A stretch of 64,000 nucleotides of DNA, taken from positions 7,014,790-7,078,789 of the forward strand of contig OX638134.1 of the NCBI GenBank assembly GCA_951804985.1, in the 5' to 3' direction. The position numbers and the translations under genes are program-made. The notes under the pieces are model-generated. The model searched no databases. It was not told the origin of the DNA and worked only from the letters and a program-made list of their open reading frames with translations. Below, in pieces: positions 59,675 through 64,000 of the stretch (positions are counted from its first letter, which is position 1; each line of letters starts with the position of its first letter). Source of the DNA: Dryomyza anilis. Its lineage: Eukaryota > Arthropoda > Insecta > Diptera > Dryomyzidae.

Positions 59675-59889
59675 CTAAAAGTCACCAAATACATTTTTAA
59701 AATGCCAATTGTTCATTTACAAAAATCTTTATATATCTTTCAATTTTTGATCGATTTTTGAATTGATGAGAAAATGTGAATCTATCAATTGGTATTTGAA
59801 CTTTAAAAATGTATCAATTACTTTTTGTAATAATTACCAACAAATTTGAAATTTAAGATGCTCATAAAAATGTAGTTGGTGACTTTTAG
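59675..59889. mobile_element. MITE in the 3' UTR of CYP28 copy 2
   Basis: Terminal inverted repeats CTAAAAGTCACCAAATACAT (left) and, reverse-complemented from the right end, CTAAAAGTCACCAACTACAT. Length is 215 bp. It lies between the stop codon and the poly(A) signal; copy 1 lacks it, so it inserted after the duplication or was lost from copy 1. A target duplication is not evident. Confidence 0.8.
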
Positions 59890-59933
59890 ATATGAAATGT
59901 TTTGAAATTTTATGAATTGTATAAATAAAGTGA

Positions 59934-59939
59934 TTTTTA
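59934..59939 (+). terminator. Poly(A) signal of CYP28 copy 2
   Basis: AATAAA downstream of the inserted MITE, aligning with the AATAAA at 54331-54336 of copy 1. Confidence 0.65.
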
Positions 59940-59994
59940 ATTTTTAGAAGTTTATTTTTTTATTTATTATATTTGAGCAATTTTAGTAAAAATT

Positions 59995-61140
59995 TGATTT
60001 TACAGTGGAAAGATAAATTTTAGTGAAAAATTAAATTTTAACTGAAGATTTGTTTTTTTTTGTGTAAATTTAAATTTTTAGTGAAAATTTGGATTATTAG
60101 TGAAAGTTCCGATTTTAGGTAAAAAAATTGAATTTTTAGTAAAAAAATTGAAAATTGAATTTTTAGTAAAAATTTAATATCTCGTGAAAAATTGGATTTT
60201 TGGTGAAAAATTGAATTTTTAGTGAAAAATTGAATTTTTAGTGAAAAGTTGAACTTTTAGTGAAAAATTGAATTTTTAGTGAAAAATTGAAATTGTAGTG
60301 AAAAATTGAATTTTTAGTGATAAATTGAATTTTTAGTGAAAAACTGAATTTTTAGTGAAAAATTGAATTTCTAGTGAAAAATTGAATTTCTAGTGAAAAA
60401 CTGATTTTTTTTAGTGAAAAATTGAATTTTTAGTGAAAAATTGAATTTTTAGTGAAAAATTGAATTTTTAGTGAAAAATTGTATTTCGAGTGAAAAATTG
60501 AATTTTTAGTGAAAAATTGAATTCGTAGTGAAAAATTGAATTTTTAGTGATAATTGAATTTTTAGTGAAAATTGAATTTTTAGTGAACATTTAAATTTTT
60601 TATTTAAAAATTGATTTTTTTTTGTTAAAAATTGAATTTTAGTGAAAATTTTAAATTTTCGTGAAAAATTTACTTTTTTTAGTGAAAATTTGAATTTTTA
60701 GTGAAAAATAGAACTGTTAGTGAAAAATTGAATTTTTAGTGAAAAATTGAATTTTTAGTGAAAAATTGAATTTTTAGTGAAAAATTGAATTTTTAGTAAA
60801 AATTTGAATTTTTAGTGAAACATTGAATTTTTAAATTGATTTTTTAGTGAAAAATTGAATTTTTAGTGTAAAATTGAATTTTTAGTGAAAAATTGATTTT
60901 TTTTTAGTGAAAATTGAATTTTTAGTGAAAAATTGATTTTTTAGTGAAAAATTGATTTTTTAGTGAAAAATTGATTTTTTATTGAAAAATTGATTTTCTA
61001 GCGAAAAATTGATTTTTTATTGAAAAATTGATTTTTTATTGAAAAATTGATTTTCTAGTGAAAAATTGATTTTTTAGTGAAAAATTGAATTTAAGTGGAA
61101 AATTGAACTTTGAGTGAAAATTTTAAATTTAGTTTAGTGA
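59995..61140 (-). repeat. 19-bp satellite, AGTG orientation
   Basis: About 58 units of agtgaaaaattgaattttt, with a shortened sub-variant (agtgaaaaattgatttttt) near 60890-61080. It begins directly after the second P450. Confidence 0.95.
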
Positions 61141-61149
61141 AGAATTTGA

Positions 61150-62140
61150 AATTATTTTTGTAATATTGTTTGGTTTATGGATCTCTTGCCAGTCCAGCGC
61201 TCTACTCGCCTCCACTATCCATCTTCATCCTCTCTACGCTACACCGCTGTGTGCTGCTGTCTTTAATTCGAAAACTTTTACTTTTTCGCATTTTTATAGC
61301 GACGGCACCATGTCGCAAAAATGCCGCTTTCTTCCGCCGGATGCTCGAGCCGTGCACTGTCGCTCTATTATTTTCGAAAGACACCCTGAACCAGTCTCTT
61401 TGTCGATTTGTCAGTCGCATTGTTGGAGTCACAGTCACAGTTAGAGCCTTTTGTAGTTTTATTTGTTACGGTTACGGTTTGGTCCTGCCGTCAGTGGACA
61501 AAAACATCAGCGACTCATTTAATGTGACCCATAAATTTTGCCAAAACACGACGCAGTTAATTTAAGTTGCAAAAGTTCAAACTAAATTTACAAAAATATT
61601 TTTTATTTTGTTACCATTTGTGCTAGTTGCGCTAAATGTGCAATTTTCTAATTTCACGAGTGCTATGAAAATCCACTGGGACTAAATGTTTTTTTTCTTT
61701 TATTTCTTTTCTTGTTTTACTTTTTTTCCTCTTTTTTTCCTCTTTTCTTTTTTATTTTTTTAGTTTGTCATGTATTAGTGTTACAAAATATGATTTTTGT
61801 CCGTACTATACAGTTTCATTTTTTTCTCATTTTCTGTTTTGTTCTGCTCTTCAGCAATTATTTCACTGAATCGTTTACGTTTTTATGGTGGTTTTGTCTT
61901 TCGTGAATCAGCAGTCGACAGTCCAGTCTATCGATTTGTTCTTGTTGGCGCTGCTAAAGTGCATTAGGACCAACACAAAAACACCTACAGCGCACGTGTG
62001 CTGAGTCACTAACACCAACACATAGCACTGACTCACATGAGTATCTTGTATAGTACAACTTTGAATGATTCGTATAGGGTTAGCTGGAAGAATTGACCAA
62101 CTTTTTCCCTATACATTCTTTATTTCTTCACACTAAAAAA
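61150..62140. other. Non-repetitive GC-richer island between opposed 19-bp arrays
   Basis: Balanced composition at 61180-61520 with plus-strand frames of 92 and 131 codons and a 78-codon minus frame. None shows a known domain or splice sites, and they overlap each other. It could be an exon, leader or promoter of a gene beyond the window. Confidence 0.35.
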
Positions 62141-62159
62141 TTTTAATTTTCCCAATTAA

Positions 62160-64000
62160 AATTCACTAAATTTTCTAAAAATTCAATTTTTCTAAATTTC
62201 ACTAAAAATTCAATTTTTCTAAATTTCACGAAATTCAATTTTTCACTAAAAATTCAAATTTTCACTAAAAATTCAATTTTTCACTAAAAATTCAATTTTT
62301 CAGTAAAAATTCAATTTTTCACTAAAAATTCAATTTTTCACTAAAAATTCAATTTTTCACTAAAAATTCAATTTTTCACTAAAAATTCAATTTTTCACTA
62401 AAAATTCAATTTTTCACTAAAAATTCAATTTTTCACTAAAAATTAAATTTTTCACTAAAAATTAAATTTTTCACTAAAAATTCAATTTTTCACTAAAAAT
62501 TCAATTTTTCACTAAAAATTCAATTTTTCACTAAAAATTCAATTTTTCACTAAAAATTCAATTTTTCTAAAAATTCAATTTTCACTAACAATTTTATTTT
62601 GAACTAAAAAGTCAAATTTTCACTAAAAATTCAATTATTCACTTAAAATTCAATTTTTCACTAAACATTCAATTTTTCACTAAAAATTCAATTTTTCAGT
62701 AAAAATTCAATTTTTCACTAAAAATTCAATTTTCACTAACAATTTAATTTTGAACTAAAAAGTCAAATTTTCACTAAAATTTAAATTTTTCACTAAAAAT
62801 TCAATTTTTCACTACAAATTCAATTTTTCACTAAAAATTCAATTTTTCACTACAAATTCAATTTTTCACTAAAAATTCAATTTTTCACTAAAAATCCAAT
62901 TTTTCACTAAAAATCCAATTTTTCACTAAAAATCCAATTTTTCACTAAAAATTCAATTTTTCACTAAAAATTCAATTTTTCACTAAAAATTCAATTTTTC
63001 ACTAAAAATTCAATTTTTCACTAAAAATTCAATTTTTCACTAAAAATTCAATTTTTCACTAAAAATTCAATTTTTCACTAAAAATTCAATTTTTTACTAA
63101 AAATTAAATTTTTCACTAAAAATTCAATTTTTCACTAAAAATTCAATTTTTCACTAAAAATTCAATTTTTCACTAAAAATTCAATTTTTCACTAAAAATT
63201 CAATTTTTCACTAAAAATTCAATTTTTCACTAAAAATTCAATTTTTCACTAAAAATTCAATTTTTCACTAAAAATTCAATTTTTCACTAAAAATTCAATT
63301 TTTCACTAAAAATTCAATTTTTCACTAAAAATTCAATTTTTCACTAAAAATTCAATTTTTCACCAAAAATTCAATTTTTCACTAAAAATTCAATTTTTCA
63401 CTAAAAATTCAATTTTTCACTAAAAATTCAATTTTTTACAATAAATTAAATTTTTTAACTAAAATTTAAATTTTTCACTAAAAATTCAATTTTCACTAAA
63501 AATTCAAATTTTCTCTAAAAATTCAAATTTTCACTAAAAATTCAAATTTTCACTAAAAATTCAATTTTTCACTAAAAATTCAATTTTTCACTAATAATTC
63601 AATTTTTCACTATAAAATTCAATTTTTTACTAAAAATTCAATTTTTCATTTAAAATTCAATTTATTACTAAAAATTAAATTTTTTACTAAAAATTAATTT
63701 TTCACGGAAATTCAATTTTTACTAAAAATTCAATTTTCACTAAAAATTCAATTTTTCACTAAAAATTCAATTTTTCACTAAAATTCGATTTTACACTAAA
63801 AATTCCATTTTTCACTAAAAATTCAAATTTTCCCTAAATATTCAATTTTTCACTAAAAATTCAATTTTTCACTAATAATTCAAATTTTCACTAAAAATTA
63901 TTTTTTTTTCGGTAAAAATTAAATTTTTTCAATTTTCAAAATTTTTCAAAATTCAATTTTTCACTATATATTCAATTTTTTTACTAAAAAAAATTAATTT
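62160..64000 (+). repeat. 19-bp satellite, CACT orientation, running off the window
   Basis: About 95 units of cactaaaaattcaattttt, the longest and most homogeneous copy, opposed to the array at 60.0-61.1 kb. It decays near 63900-64000 but is still present at the edge. Confidence 0.96.

Overview
The window comes from a higher fly (Diptera, most likely a schizophoran), judged from two recognisable gene families, short U-rich-acceptor introns, CAA/CAG- and AAC-rich low-complexity coding sequence and typical fly dispersed repeats. It is very AT-rich, gene-poor and loaded with minisatellites. The species cannot be named from the sequence alone. Most long open frames here are minisatellites read in frame, not genes.

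Left part (about 1-16,140, minus strand): the 5' coding half of a Cys-loop ligand-gated chloride channel that I identify as pHCl-1 (pH-sensitive chloride channel). Exons, 5' to 3': a long first coding exon (16135-13901) with a hydrophobic signal-like segment and a large Lys-Glu-Val repeat; a 21-nt microexon; an 89-nt exon; an 81-nt in-frame cassette exon; a 65-nt exon; a 221-nt exon; and an 83-nt exon carrying the Cys-loop. All splice phases agree. The transmembrane half lies beyond base 1. Most introns are filled with minisatellites.

Middle (about 16,140-49,600): a mosaic of different tandem arrays separated by roughly 1-kb islands of less repetitive sequence. Five islands are flanked by the same, or nearly the same, array in opposite orientation. 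Two short coding-exon candidates lie here: a 24-nt plus-strand microexon at 25615-25638 and a 49-nt minus-strand exon at 36379-36427. A frame-broken DUF4780-type, retroelement-associated gene lies at about 43.8-44.55 kb on the minus strand. Several 180-360-bp tandem duplications also occur.

Right part (49,600-60,000, plus strand): a tandem segmental duplication carrying two intact eight-exon CYP28-family cytochrome P450 genes (504 and 503 residues). The duplicated unit includes the promoter and a decamer-array locus, which is about 1.5 kb long in copy 1 and nearly absent in copy 2. Between the genes sit a CACTA-like inverted-repeat element, a tRNA-derived SINE nested in it, and a foldback MITE; a different MITE sits in the 3' UTR of the second P450. 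From 60 kb to the end are two opposed arrays of the 19-bp satellite AGTGAAAAATTGAATTTTT around a 1-kb island.

The most unusual signals are the dispersed 19-bp near-palindromic satellite with its inverted-array pairs, the cassette exon that switches an N-glycosylation sequon in the channel, and the charged repeat placed ahead of the channel's hydrophobic leader.
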